From RUG334 sp045599645 (GTDB taxonomy: Bacteria > Muiribacteriota > Ozemobacteria > Ozemobacterales > Ozemobacteraceae), in contig JAZRWI010000070.1 of the NCBI GenBank assembly GCA_045599645.1, positions 62,001-126,000 on the forward strand: 64,000 nt of DNA. The letters run 5' to 3'. Both the position numbers and the translations under genes were made by a program. Below, piece after piece: positions 33,629 to 42,261 of this stretch (positions are counted from its first letter, which is position 1; each line of letters starts with the position of its first letter). Below the pieces are notes generated by a model, which searched no databases, had not been told where the DNA came from, and saw nothing but the letters and a program-made list of their open reading frames with translations.

Positions 33629-34825
33629 TTAGTTATCCAACAACCATCTTGCTATATCAAATACCTGAATGCCGTCAATATCGAAGCAAGGATGTTTCGT
33701 ATTTGCAATCAAAATTTTTGGATAAGCGTCATTTATGGATTTAAGAGGTAGAATTTCTCTCTCTAGGGTATTTTTGTCTGAAATATTGTCTGATACTTGA
33801 ATATACAGTTTTTGCCCTTGCTTTATGGCAACAAAATCAATTTCTTTTTGATATAATTTTCCAACATATATGTTATATCCACGTCTTAAAAGTTCTAATG
33901 CAATAATATTCTCGTAGGATCTGCCGTAATCCATATTTCTTTCTCCTAGCACAGCATAACGGATACCTAGGTCGGAAAGATAATACTTGTCTGAAGTTTC
34001 CAAATATTTTTTGCCTTTTATATCGTATCTTTTTACTTTGTAGAACAAATAAGAATTGCAAAGATATTTTATATAGTTTCCAATTGTGACATGATTTGTA
34101 TCTATTTTACTGCTTTTCAATACATTACTAATATTATTTATCGTTGTTAGATTAGCAATATTATCCATCAGGTATTCAGACAAAGAATCAAGAACAGCTA
34201 ATTCGGTAATATTATATTTATCTACCAAATCACGCTTTTCGATAGTTTCATATATTTTGTAAATATAGTTTTTGGAATCTATTTCTTTTTTATATGGGTA
34301 TGAACCGGAAAGTCCACCGGTTATAACGTATTTTTCTAAGGCATCTATTTCTCTTCCGTCAATTTTAAAATATCTACAATATTCTGAAAAACTGAAAGGG
34401 AATATATGAAGTTCTATATGTCTTCCTGTGAAAAGAGTTGCTAAGTCATAGCTAAGCAAGAAAGCATTGGAGCCTGTAATATAAATGTCATATTTAGCAC
34501 TATTATGAAAGCTATTGATGGCTAATTCAAACTTATTACAAAGCTGAACTTCATCTATCATCACAATATTTTCTTTGCCTTCAGAATAGTGTTTTTCTAC
34601 ATATTTATACAGCTTTTTATAATCTTTTAACCCATCGAAGGAAAGATTGGCAAAATCAATGAAAATAATGTTTAAATTAGTCGATTCCTTTATCAAATAT
34701 TTTTGATAAGCTTTCAATAACTCGGATTTTCCAGATCTGCGCAAACCAGTAATAATTTTTATATCTGGAGTTCCTCTAAGGTCTATTAATCTATTTAAAT
34801 ATTCACTTCGTTCAATAAGTTTCAT
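33629..34825 (-). CDS. AAA+ ATPase with DUF4143 domain
   Basis: A 398-residue protein of the widespread AAA_14-DUF4143 family, whose function is unknown. Walker A is GLRRSGKS (about 27-34) and Walker B VMIDEVQ (about 91-97). The sensor segment ITGSNAFLL and the FPFSFSEYCRYF block are typical. The C-terminal half has the DUF4143 restriction-endonuclease-like motif KEIDFVAIKQGQKLYIQVS. The gene is visibly more AT-rich (many ATA, AAT, TTA codons) than its neighbours. It sits between two identical 40-bp hairpin repeats inside a repeat island that splits the prepilin array. That points to a mobile cassette (inference). No Shine-Dalgarno is evident; the hairpin lies 5 bases before the ATG. Confidence 0.88.
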   Translation of the reverse strand: MKLIERSEYLNRLIDLRGTPDIKIITGLRRSGKSELLKAYQKYLIKESTNLNIIFIDFANLSFDGLKDYKKLYKYVEKHYSEGKENIVMIDEVQLCNKFELAINSFHNSAKYDIYITGSNAFLLSYDLATLFTGRHIELHIFPFSFSEYCRYFKIDGREIDALEKYVITGGLSGSYPYKKEIDSKNYIYKIYETIEKRDLVDKYNITELAVLDSLSEYLMDNIANLTTINNISNVLKSSKIDTNHVTIGNYIKYLCNSYLFYKVKRYDIKGKKYLETSDKYYLSDLGIRYAVLGERNMDYGRSYENIIALELLRRGYNIYVGKLYQKEIDFVAIKQGQKLYIQVSDNISDKNTLEREILPLKSINDAYPKILIANTKHPCFDIDGIQVFDIARWLLDN

Positions 34826-34830
34826 GTTTT

Positions 34831-34870
34831 ATCACTTTCAAAACTTAAATTTTTTTACAGTTTTGAAAGT
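34831..34870. repeat. 40-bp hairpin direct repeat, copy B (5' flank of ATPase gene)
   Basis: Identical to the repeat at 33576-33615, same orientation, with an 11- to 12-bp stem. In the mRNA of the minus-strand ATPase it would fold immediately before the start codon. Confidence 0.85.
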
Positions 34871-34923
34871 AGAAATAACATTTATTTTCGGAACTTACAA
34901 TAAATAAAATTGTTAAGTTAGAT

Positions 34924-35149
34924 AGAGGCTGTCTGAATACTCGATTATATGCATTCAAAACAAGTTTCTTCTAAAATCAAAACCCTCCCTGCCATCCATT
35001 AAAAAGAGACTGTCTGAATACTCGATTATATGCATTCAAAACAAGTTTCTTCTAAAATCAAAACCCTCCCTACCCTCCCTTGAAAAGGGAGGTTTTTAGG
35101 AGTCTACTGTACATCGGGGTTTTACAAAATTCTAGTTTTGGGACAGTTT
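34924..35149 (+). repeat. MITE-like element, truncated copy 7a plus complete copy 7b
   Basis: Copy 7a (34924-35004) runs from AGAGGCTGTC to the middle hairpin and is cut off where copy 7b starts (35005, AGAGACTGTC). Copy 7b continues to about 35149. This is nested or successive insertion at one site. Confidence 0.75.
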
Positions 35150-35155
35150 CGATAA

Positions 35156-35285
35156 AGGGGGATTTCTTGTAAACTCTCGCATAGCAGTAAGTCGCTTAGG
35201 TAAAGCAGTAATCCCCTAAAACCGAGGCAAAAAAATGGCTGTTCATCCGCCCTAATCCTGTTATCCGTTGCTACCTACAGATCGG
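35156..35285 (+). repeat. Dispersed repeat family R2, copy 2
   Basis: Second copy of the repeat at 33402, directly after the MITE, as in copy 1. The MITE-plus-R2 pair therefore exists on both sides of the ATPase cassette. Confidence 0.65.
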
Positions 35286-35413
35286 ATTCATTATTTTTGT
35301 ATCCTATTGAAAATTTTGCTCCCATATCCATAAAATTTTCAATAGACCTTCCCGATCCCAAATCATTGTTAATTTGTGCCTTGCAATTTCTTAGTTTTTA
35401 GACAGTTTCGATA

Positions 35414-35545
35414 AAGGGGGATTTCCTGTAAACTCTCGCATAGCAGTAAGTTGCTTAGGCAAAGCAGTAATCCCCTAAAACCGAGGCAAAAAAATAGCTG
35501 TTCATCCGCCCTAATCCTGTTATCCGTTGCTACCCACAGGTCGCA
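35414..35545 (+). repeat. Dispersed repeat family R2, copy 3
   Basis: Third copy, preceded by a MITE-end remnant (TTTTTAGACAGTTTCGATAAAGGGGG, 35394 onward) and ending just before the prepilin 8 promoter. Confidence 0.65.
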
Positions 35546-35561
35546 TTCATTATATTTCCCG

Positions 35562-35590
35562 ATGACAAAAACTTGCTTCTATGCTATAAT
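35562..35590 (+). promoter_or_regulatory. Sigma-70-type promoter of prepilin 8 operon
   Basis: ATGACA (35562-35567), 17-base spacer, TATAAT (35585-35590), 36 bases before the ATG. Unlike prepilins 2, 5 and 7, this unit does not show a -24/-12 element. Confidence 0.65.
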
Positions 35591-35625
35591 TCCACCAAAT
35601 ATATACTCAATTTTAGGGGTGGATT

Positions 35626-36495
35626 ATGCGCAAACAGGGTTTTACACTGATTGAGCTTTTGATTGTAATCATGATTATAGCCATATTGACTGGTGTGGCT
35701 ATGCCTTATGTTCAGAATTATCTTGACGATGCCCGTCTTTCAACTGCAAAATCAGACTTGAATGAAATAAGAAACGCCATTACGCGCTATGAAACAGACC
35801 AGTCAATGTTTTTTGATCCTGGCTTTGGCAAGACAGGTGAAGAATATAAAGAAGCATTAAAAGCATTTCAGCAGAAGCTTGTAGGCCCATACCTCATAAA
35901 AGCCTTTACTGACCCCTGGGGCAGACCATACTATTTTTCATATGCTGCTTCACTTGTTTTCAGCGGTGCCGATGACGGTGACTTAGGCACTAATATTATT
36001 TCAATGGATGTCCGACCCCTGATGGCTCCGTCACGTGCATGGTGGTCAGATTACAACAATAACGGCAGAGTTGATACCGGCGACGTAATTGATATTAAAT
36101 TCTCCAGACCTATCGGCGGGTGCATTATGGACAATGCAAATGCTAATTTTACTGTAACTCCACCCAAAAGCACTACAGCATACACGAATCCATTTGGTAC
36201 AGACTCTGTTATAGAAGATTTTTCTTCTGTTACCGATGTAGGTGGCAAGAAGCACCCAAGAGGCAACAACTGGGTTCGTATTACAATTTGCGAAGACTCT
36301 GAAATTCAGCCAGGTGACTGCATTGTTGCTTCTACTACATTTTATGATACTACAGAAGCCGCTATAGAAGGCCATTCTGATATGGGGCTTTATACGGATG
36401 ACAAAGTTAAATATGAACCCTGGTTCCCGGATAATGGCACTGTTCTTAAGGACTTCAGCCACGATACAATGATTAGATTGAAAGCTGCCCAGTAA
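35626..36495 (+). CDS. GspG-like prepilin, second subfamily (prepilin 8)
   Basis: A 289-residue prepilin with leader MRKQG, FTLIELLIVIMIIAILTGVAM helix, the FQQKLVGPYL insertion, DPWGRPYYFSYAASLVFSGADDGD and a perfect loop D-Y-N-N-N-G-R-V-D-T-G-D followed by IDIKFSR. The extension is more diverged from prepilins 5-7, but the family end (IRLKAAQ) is kept. First gene of a tight operon with prepilin 9 (12-base gap) and the O-antigen ligase (6-base gap). Different promoter type suggests separate control from prepilins 2-7. Confidence 0.87.
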   Translation: MRKQGFTLIELLIVIMIIAILTGVAMPYVQNYLDDARLSTAKSDLNEIRNAITRYETDQSMFFDPGFGKTGEEYKEALKAFQQKLVGPYLIKAFTDPWGRPYYFSYAASLVFSGADDGDLGTNIISMDVRPLMAPSRAWWSDYNNNGRVDTGDVIDIKFSRPIGGCIMDNANANFTVTPPKSTTAYTNPFGTDSVIEDFSSVTDVGGKKHPRGNNWVRITICEDSEIQPGDCIVASTTFYDTTEAAIEGHSDMGLYTDDKVKYEPWFPDNGTVLKDFSHDTMIRLKAAQ

Positions 36496-36507
36496 AAGAG
36501 AAATATT

Positions 36508-37296
36508 ATGAAAAAACGCGCATTTACACTTATTGAATTACTTATCATTATTGCTATCATAGCAATCCTTGTCGGTGTTGCAATCCCTTATTACCAGGAT
36601 TACATCAAGCAGGCCAAGCTCACAAAAGCTGAACACGAGCTTCAGATTATTAAAGAAGCCCTGATTCAACATGACACGATGGAAGAACTTCCATATAGAC
36701 ATGATGATTTAAGATATCTGCTCGGTAAATATTTGCAGGACTTGCCACGTGACCCGTGGGATAGAGATTACAAGATAAACTGGGTAAAAGCTCAGGTCTG
36801 GTCTGACGGTCCTGATACAGAATCTAAGTATGATGATATAGTAGTTGAATACAAGCCACCGTTGACACTCCAGAAAGCCACCTGGTTAGACTTAGATAAC
36901 AATAGTCATATTACTGCGAAGGATATGATTCGTCTGCAGTTTTCAAGATGCCTGTATGAAGAAAATGAAGGTGATATTCAGGCAAATCTGACTCTTGGAA
37001 AAGGTCCTGAAACAGCAACTCCAGCAACAGATATATGGTTTACTGATGATGTGGATGCAGCCTTTCTGGGTGGTATAGTTGCCAGCTTCACTGCTTCTTC
37101 TACTGATATTTTGTTGATATTGCCGGCACCGACTGTTGATAATCCATTCTATCCCGGTTCTTCCTGTGTCAGAGTTGGTCCAAGCAATCAGACACTCAGA
37201 GACTGGGTAGAGTTAGCTGATGGAAGTGGTCGTAGAAAAGCGAACGGTAGTGATGATACAGACGACGTTGATTGGTTAAGAATAAAAGGCAGATAA
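36508..37296 (+). CDS. GspG-like prepilin with unusual cleavage site (prepilin 9)
   Basis: A 262-residue prepilin. The leader is MKKRA, so Ala replaces the normal Gly before FTLIELLIIIAIIAIL. Prepilin peptidase tolerates Ala poorly in many systems, and processing may be slow. DPWD replaces DPWG, and SDGPDTESKYDDI is the calcium-loop region. The extra loop is D-L-D-N-N-S-H-I-T-A-K-D followed by IRLQFSR. The C terminus ends DDVDWLRIKGR, not in the IKAAQ family end. It is probably a minor pilin (inference). Confidence 0.85.
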   Translation: MKKRAFTLIELLIIIAIIAILVGVAIPYYQDYIKQAKLTKAEHELQIIKEALIQHDTMEELPYRHDDLRYLLGKYLQDLPRDPWDRDYKINWVKAQVWSDGPDTESKYDDIVVEYKPPLTLQKATWLDLDNNSHITAKDMIRLQFSRCLYEENEGDIQANLTLGKGPETATPATDIWFTDDVDAAFLGGIVASFTASSTDILLILPAPTVDNPFYPGSSCVRVGPSNQTLRDWVELADGSGRRKANGSDDTDDVDWLRIKGR

Positions 37297-37302
37297 TAGA
37301 AA

Positions 37303-39798
37303 ATGGTTGATGAATTGATTTATACAGAGGAACACAAATCCGAAAGCTTTGGATTCCTAGAAGATTTTTTCCACAATTTATTTAAAAAGTCAGATAATGA
37401 AACAAAGGCTAACCTGTCTTCATGGGAATGGATAATTTATGCTTGTACACTCCTTTTTGTTCTGGTAATGCCTTTCTTGTATAGCAGGCTCACAACAGAA
37501 AACTTTCTTACTCCAAAGGAATTTTTCTCAAGAGGCTTTATTGGTCTCATTGGTGGTATGCTCTGTGCCGGACTTTTCTGTCACAGAAAGGTGGCTTTTG
37601 CCAAGACAACACTAGACTTGCCTATTGTTGCCTTCTTTGCTTTCTGTGCTTTATCTGTAGTTTGGAATATCAATGGTCCATCAGCAATAAGAGACCTTCG
37701 TGGTGTTTTCGCCATTATGCTGCTGTTTCCAATAATCGTTAACGTATTCAGAAGCAGATGGCAGATTGAGCTTTTACTTTGGATAATTGTATTTACTGCA
37801 ATTGCAACTGCAACCATTGGTTTCATGGAAACCTATAATTTCTATTTTATGTTTGATTCCAGAGGTATCCATTACGTAAAAGACCAGGTTCTTGCTACAC
37901 CAAAGATAATTGATCCTAATGCCTTCTATTTACCTTTGTTCCCGCAGCTTGCAGACCCTGACTATGCTATGGGTTCTGTTGTGTCTACATTTGGCAATAG
38001 AAACTATCTTGGCACCTTCGTTATGTTTGTAGCTTTTATACCGTTGGCATTCTTCTTCTATTACAAGAAAATATGGCTGAAGTGTGTTTCTATCGGTTTG
38101 TTCGGCTGGCTGGCTTACGGTCTTTACATGACAAGATGTCGTGCTGCCCTGATTGGTCTGGCTGTAGGCATCGTTTTTATGCTTCTTTGCATCCTAATAA
38201 ACGACAAAGGCTTTAAGCTTATAAAAAAGAATAGAGGCTTTTTCGGTATAGTTGCATTACTGATTCTGGCCGGCTTAATTATTTCTGCTATAACAATACA
38301 GTCAGAATCAATGTGGGATAAGATTAAGCTGACTTTCACATTAGACAGACTTGTTAGCAATACCTATGAAAGAATGTGGGTTTGGTATGGTAATAACAAT
38401 GCTTTTACCGAAAACATCGGAACATTCCTATTTGGTAAAGGCTTTGGTTCCTTTAAGCATTTCTTCCCGTTAAAGGAAGGGGCTCTTTTCAGTGAAGCCA
38501 ACCGTGAAAGCTTTACAGCAGTAACCTTCAGACAGGCTCATAATGACTGGATTCAGATTTTCTCTGAACTGGGGCTTATCGGTATGATTCTTTTCCTCTT
38601 CCTGCTGAAGAGAATATATGGTACTATTCAGAAATCTTTGAGGGAAGATGTATTTGGCAATGAAGAGTCAGAGCTTAATGGCGACCATGTTTTAATCATT
38701 GCTTTGGGAGCTGCTATAGTTTCTCAACTGTTTGCCTCGCTTCCTGATTTCCCGTTCCATAGAATAGAAACTGCCGATTTGGCAATTATATTCCTGGCTT
38801 TGATTCCTGTCCTGACAGAAACAAATTTCTTCAAGTCACCATTAAGGCGTGTTCCTGTTGATTTGAGGGACGGTGCACGCTATTTCCTGATAGCTATTGC
38901 TATTATTGGTGCTGCATCTAATCTGTATCATGAAAGCCGTTGCTGGAGAGCCGATATCAGAGTCCGTGAAGCAGAAATGCTTCTTCAGATGAGCAATAGA
39001 CCCGATTATGACAAGTTAGCAACTCATGCAAAGAACTTATTGGATGAAGCTATAATTCTTGACCCGTTACCGGGTGATCCTTATGCTAAGCTTTCAGCAT
39101 GGTATGAAATGTTTGATAAGAATGCTGATTTGGCTTTGAAATATGCTGATAAGGCCTGGAACAACGTAAACTTCAATGCTCGTTCTACATATCACTCTGT
39201 AATTTTCAGAAAGCTGCATATTTATTATCACCTCATGAATAACTTGCCTATGGCTTACAATGAAGCTCTTAAAGGCTTGAAGCTCACTGCTGGTGATGCA
39301 CGTTCTATGTATTATCTGTATGCCGGCAAGATTGGCGCTGATATGCTCAGATATGGCATGGTTCAGAAGGAAGATATGGAAGGCGTTAAGGCTACAGCAG
39401 AAAAGTATTTGCTCAAATGCTTTAAGTATCCGTCCTATGAATTACAGGCAAAGGCTGCCTTAGGTATTATGTATACTCAGTTCCATAACTGGACTGAAGG
39501 TTATAAATATTCAAAGCTTGTATCCGAAGCCTCTCAGCATAGAGACCCGACTCTTCTTAACAGTTGGGCTATATGTGCTTCTAATATGAATATGGATGAA
39601 GAAGCTATTACATGTATGCAGGCAGCTTTGAGATTTGTTCCGAATCATCCTGTATACAATCGTGATCTTGCTTTGATTTATAGGAAAATTGGTAAAACCG
39701 ATGAAGCTAAGCATTATCTTGAAAAGTGTGTTGCTTCCAGTGACTGCCCTGAAAATCTGCGCAAGGTTGCTCTCGAGGAATTGGACGCTCTGAAGTGA
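37303..39798 (+). CDS. O-antigen ligase/polymerase family membrane protein with TPR tail (Wzy_C; PglL-like candidate)
   Basis: An 831-residue protein. The first ~480 residues have about 11-12 membrane segments and the Wzy_C/O-ligase signature: GNRNYLGTFV, TRCRAALIGLAVG and the periplasmic FRQAHNDWIQIFSELGLIGM with the conserved His. Residues about 530-831 are soluble and TPR-like (LDEAIILDPLPGDPYAKLSAWYE, AIYRKIGKTDEAKHYLEKC). Members of this family join lipid-linked glycans to LPS, polymerise O-antigen, or (PglL/PilO) O-glycosylate pilins. Its position in an operon with two prepilins favours pilin glycosylation, which is inference. Confidence 0.8.
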   Translation: MVDELIYTEEHKSESFGFLEDFFHNLFKKSDNETKANLSSWEWIIYACTLLFVLVMPFLYSRLTTENFLTPKEFFSRGFIGLIGGMLCAGLFCHRKVAFAKTTLDLPIVAFFAFCALSVVWNINGPSAIRDLRGVFAIMLLFPIIVNVFRSRWQIELLLWIIVFTAIATATIGFMETYNFYFMFDSRGIHYVKDQVLATPKIIDPNAFYLPLFPQLADPDYAMGSVVSTFGNRNYLGTFVMFVAFIPLAFFFYYKKIWLKCVSIGLFGWLAYGLYMTRCRAALIGLAVGIVFMLLCILINDKGFKLIKKNRGFFGIVALLILAGLIISAITIQSESMWDKIKLTFTLDRLVSNTYERMWVWYGNNNAFTENIGTFLFGKGFGSFKHFFPLKEGALFSEANRESFTAVTFRQAHNDWIQIFSELGLIGMILFLFLLKRIYGTIQKSLREDVFGNEESELNGDHVLIIALGAAIVSQLFASLPDFPFHRIETADLAIIFLALIPVLTETNFFKSPLRRVPVDLRDGARYFLIAIAIIGAASNLYHESRCWRADIRVREAEMLLQMSNRPDYDKLATHAKNLLDEAIILDPLPGDPYAKLSAWYEMFDKNADLALKYADKAWNNVNFNARSTYHSVIFRKLHIYYHLMNNLPMAYNEALKGLKLTAGDARSMYYLYAGKIGADMLRYGMVQKEDMEGVKATAEKYLLKCFKYPSYELQAKAALGIMYTQFHNWTEGYKYSKLVSEASQHRDPTLLNSWAICASNMNMDEEAITCMQAALRFVPNHPVYNRDLALIYRKIGKTDEAKHYLEKCVASSDCPENLRKVALEELDALK

Positions 39799-40180
39799 GC
39801 TTGAAGCAGGAAGCTTGAAGCTGGAAGCTGGAAGCTGGAAGCTTGAAGCAGGAAGCAGGAAGCAGGAAGCAGGAAGCTTGAAGCTTGAAGCAGGGAGCTT
39901 GAAGCCGGAAGCTGGAAGCTTGAAGCAGGAAGCAGGAAGCTTGAAGCCGGAAGCAGGGAGCTTGAAGCCGGAAGCTAGAAGCCGGAAGCCGGAAGCCGGA
40001 AGCAGGAAGCCGGAAGCAGGAAGCAGGAAGCTTGAAGCAGGAAGCAGGAAGCTAGAAGCTAGAAGCTGGAAGCTTGAAGCCGGAAGCAGGAAGCAGGAAG
40101 CTTGAAGCTTGAAGCTTGAAGCAGGAAGCTTGAAGCTTGAAGCAGGAAGCAGGAAGCTTGAAGCCGGAAGTTTGAAGGGA
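39798..40180. repeat. GAAGCNN heptamer array 1
   Basis: More than fifty 7-bp units (GAAGCTT, GAAGCAG, GAAGCCG, GAAGCTG) start right after the ligase stop. It keeps a reading frame open (Lys-Leu-Glu-Ala-Gly-Ser type repeats) on both strands by composition; no start signal is convincing. A second array of the same unit lies at 42056-42212. Confidence 0.85.
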
Positions 40181-40370
40181 GTCGCCTTTGCAAGCCCTTC
40201 TTGCCTTAGGGGATGTGCTGTAGCGTTGTTTAGGGCGAATGTCCGCCGCCGGCAAGCCCTTCCTCCTTTAGGGGATTGTGCTGTAACGCTGGTTAGGGCG
40301 AATGTCCGCCGCCGGCAAGCCCTTCCTCCTTTAGGGGGAAGGTGGCACGACGAAGTCGTGACGAATGAGG
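40180..40370. repeat. 63-bp tandem repeat with dispersed-repeat tail
   Basis: GTCCGCCGCCGGCAAGCCCTT starts at 40241 and again at 40304 (period 63), about 2.3 copies. The final part (AAGGTGGCACGACGAAGTCG) is the inverted form of the repeat at 33067 and 55322. Confidence 0.65.
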
Positions 40371-40417
40371 GGAACGGAGTATAAAGTCTTTATAATTTAT
40401 ACATAAGGTTATTATAT

Positions 40418-42055
40418 ATGAAAAAATATGTTTTATTGGCAGCAGCAATGAGTGCTGCTTTAATGATAACTGGCTGTGGCAAGAAGGAAATGCCTCAGAA
40501 ATACCAGCAATTACTTGCAGATAAAAGTGGAAGCTATGTAAAGCTGGGCTTCTATGGTTCCCCGGACCAGGTAGACCCTGTAAAGGCTCCGGAATATAAT
40601 CACGACCAGATGTTCAGTAATCTTGTTTTTGCTTCACCGCTTAGAAAGCTTCAAAATGGAAGCTACGAACCATATTTGTTCGAAAGCTATGAAACAAGCC
40701 TTGATGGTGAACAGGTTGTTGTAAAGGCCAATTGGCGTCAGAATTTAAAATGGCATGATGGTAAGGAATTTGACCCTGCAGAATTTGATTATACTGTTGC
40801 TCAGATGCTTTCCACAGAAAAGAACAGCCCATACGCAACTGCAGCCAAAGGTATTGTTTCAATGAACAATACTAAGGAAAGCGTAGAAATCAGATTTGCT
40901 GGAAATTCAGTCAAATACATGGATATGCTTTGTGTGGGCCTTATTCCAGGGCATATTCTTAATGAAAAGAACATTGCAAGCGGAACAACAGCTAAGGATG
41001 TTTATAATAGCTTTATGGAAAAACCGGTTGGCTTAGGTCCATATAAGGTTGTTGATAATGAAAAGCACAAATATTATCAGCTGGAACCAGACACCAACTT
41101 TTTTGATGGGAAGGGGTCTTCAAGACCAAAGCTTGTTATTGCATGCTCATATGAATTGCAGCAGTCTATAAGTGACTTTAGAGAAGGTTTATTTGATTGG
41201 ATAGACATTCCTTCAATGGTTGGCGAACAGCTTCAGAATCTTGGTGTTGAAAATGTTATTTATATGCAATACCCGAATCCGGCCGTTGCTGCATGGGTTT
41301 TCAATACTAAGAATGATAAGCTTAAAGATATAAGAATTAGAAAGGCACTAAATCTTATTATTGATAGAAGCAGTGTGAAACAGTATCTTGGGCCTGATGC
41401 CACTGAATTGTTCGATAACCTGATTCCTGTCGGCGGCGAAGACAAGACACTTGAAAATGCTTTTGAAGAAGGCGTTAAACTTCTTGCCGAAGCCGGTGTG
41501 GCAGATACCAACAATGACGGTATCAGGGAATACAATGGCTCTCAGTTCAAGCTTAAAATCATGGTTAATGACGATAACATGACCCGTCGTCTCATTGCAG
41601 AAAAGATGATTGCCAGACTTAAGGAAGCTGGTGTTGCTGCCGAATTGGAAGCTGTTTCCTGGGCAGATTTTGTTGCCGGAAGACTTAAAACAGGTAATTA
41701 TGATACAGCACTTCTCAGCTATCATATTGCAGATAATTGCAGCATGAAGGCCCTGTTCTCAACAAAGCAGCCTGATGATGCAGAAAGCCTGAATTTTTCA
41801 GGTGTCAGTGATGCTGAGCTCGATGCTGATTTGGCAGCCCTTGACTGTATTGTATGCAGCGAAGATAAGGCTGTCATTTATGAAAGAGTGAATAAGAAGA
41901 TTTCTCAGCTCTGCCCATGTGCATTTTTGGTCAGACCCTGTAATCTTGCTCTTGTTCACGGTGAAAATATTGCGACAATGAAAGCAAAAGTTCCTTATTG
42001 GAATGATATTTTCAACTGGAAGCTGATGTTCGGGCCACAGGATTCTAAGCTGTAA
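40418..42055 (+). CDS. oppA: Peptide/oligopeptide ABC transporter substrate-binding lipoprotein (SBP_bac_5)
   Basis: Binds peptides, or possibly nickel or sugars, in the periplasm and delivers them to an ABC permease. Lipoprotein signal with lipobox ITGC at Cys20 (MKKYVLLAAAMSAALMITGC). The 545-residue length and order fit family 5 binding proteins: EPYLFESYETSLDGEQVVVKANWRQNLKWHDGKEFDPAEFDYT (start of domain), GPYKV, then DIRIRKALNLIIDR. AAGG lies 8 bases before the ATG. Two matching ATPase genes follow; the permease genes OppB/OppC are not in this window. Confidence 0.88.
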   Translation: MKKYVLLAAAMSAALMITGCGKKEMPQKYQQLLADKSGSYVKLGFYGSPDQVDPVKAPEYNHDQMFSNLVFASPLRKLQNGSYEPYLFESYETSLDGEQVVVKANWRQNLKWHDGKEFDPAEFDYTVAQMLSTEKNSPYATAAKGIVSMNNTKESVEIRFAGNSVKYMDMLCVGLIPGHILNEKNIASGTTAKDVYNSFMEKPVGLGPYKVVDNEKHKYYQLEPDTNFFDGKGSSRPKLVIACSYELQQSISDFREGLFDWIDIPSMVGEQLQNLGVENVIYMQYPNPAVAAWVFNTKNDKLKDIRIRKALNLIIDRSSVKQYLGPDATELFDNLIPVGGEDKTLENAFEEGVKLLAEAGVADTNNDGIREYNGSQFKLKIMVNDDNMTRRLIAEKMIARLKEAGVAAELEAVSWADFVAGRLKTGNYDTALLSYHIADNCSMKALFSTKQPDDAESLNFSGVSDAELDADLAALDCIVCSEDKAVIYERVNKKISQLCPCAFLVRPCNLALVHGENIATMKAKVPYWNDIFNWKLMFGPQDSKL

Positions 42056-42212
42056 GCTTGAAGCCTGAAGCCTGAAGCCGGAAGCTTGAAGCAGGAAGCT
42101 TGAAGCTCGAAGCCGGAAGCTTGAAGCTTGAAGCTCGAAGCCGGAAGCTTGAAGCCGGAAGCCGGAAGCTTGAAGCTTGAAGCTTGAAGCTCGAAGCCTG
42201 AAGCTTGAAGAC
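42056..42212. repeat. GAAGCNN heptamer array 2
   Basis: About twenty-two 7-bp units (GAAGCTT, GAAGCCG, GAAGCTC, GAAGCCT) starting at the oppA stop codon and ending about 50 bases before oppD. Confidence 0.85.
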
Positions 42213-42261
42213 GGATGAGGGTTCTTGGAACAAACTTTGACATCTACTGGAAAATAATAAA

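Noticed and set aside
39815..40384. Long plus- and minus-strand ORFs of Lys-Leu-Glu-Ala-Gly-Ser and Ala-Ser-Phe-Lys-Leu type
   Set aside because: They are translations of the GAAGCNN heptamer array; open frames result from composition, exist on both strands, and lack ribosome-binding sites.
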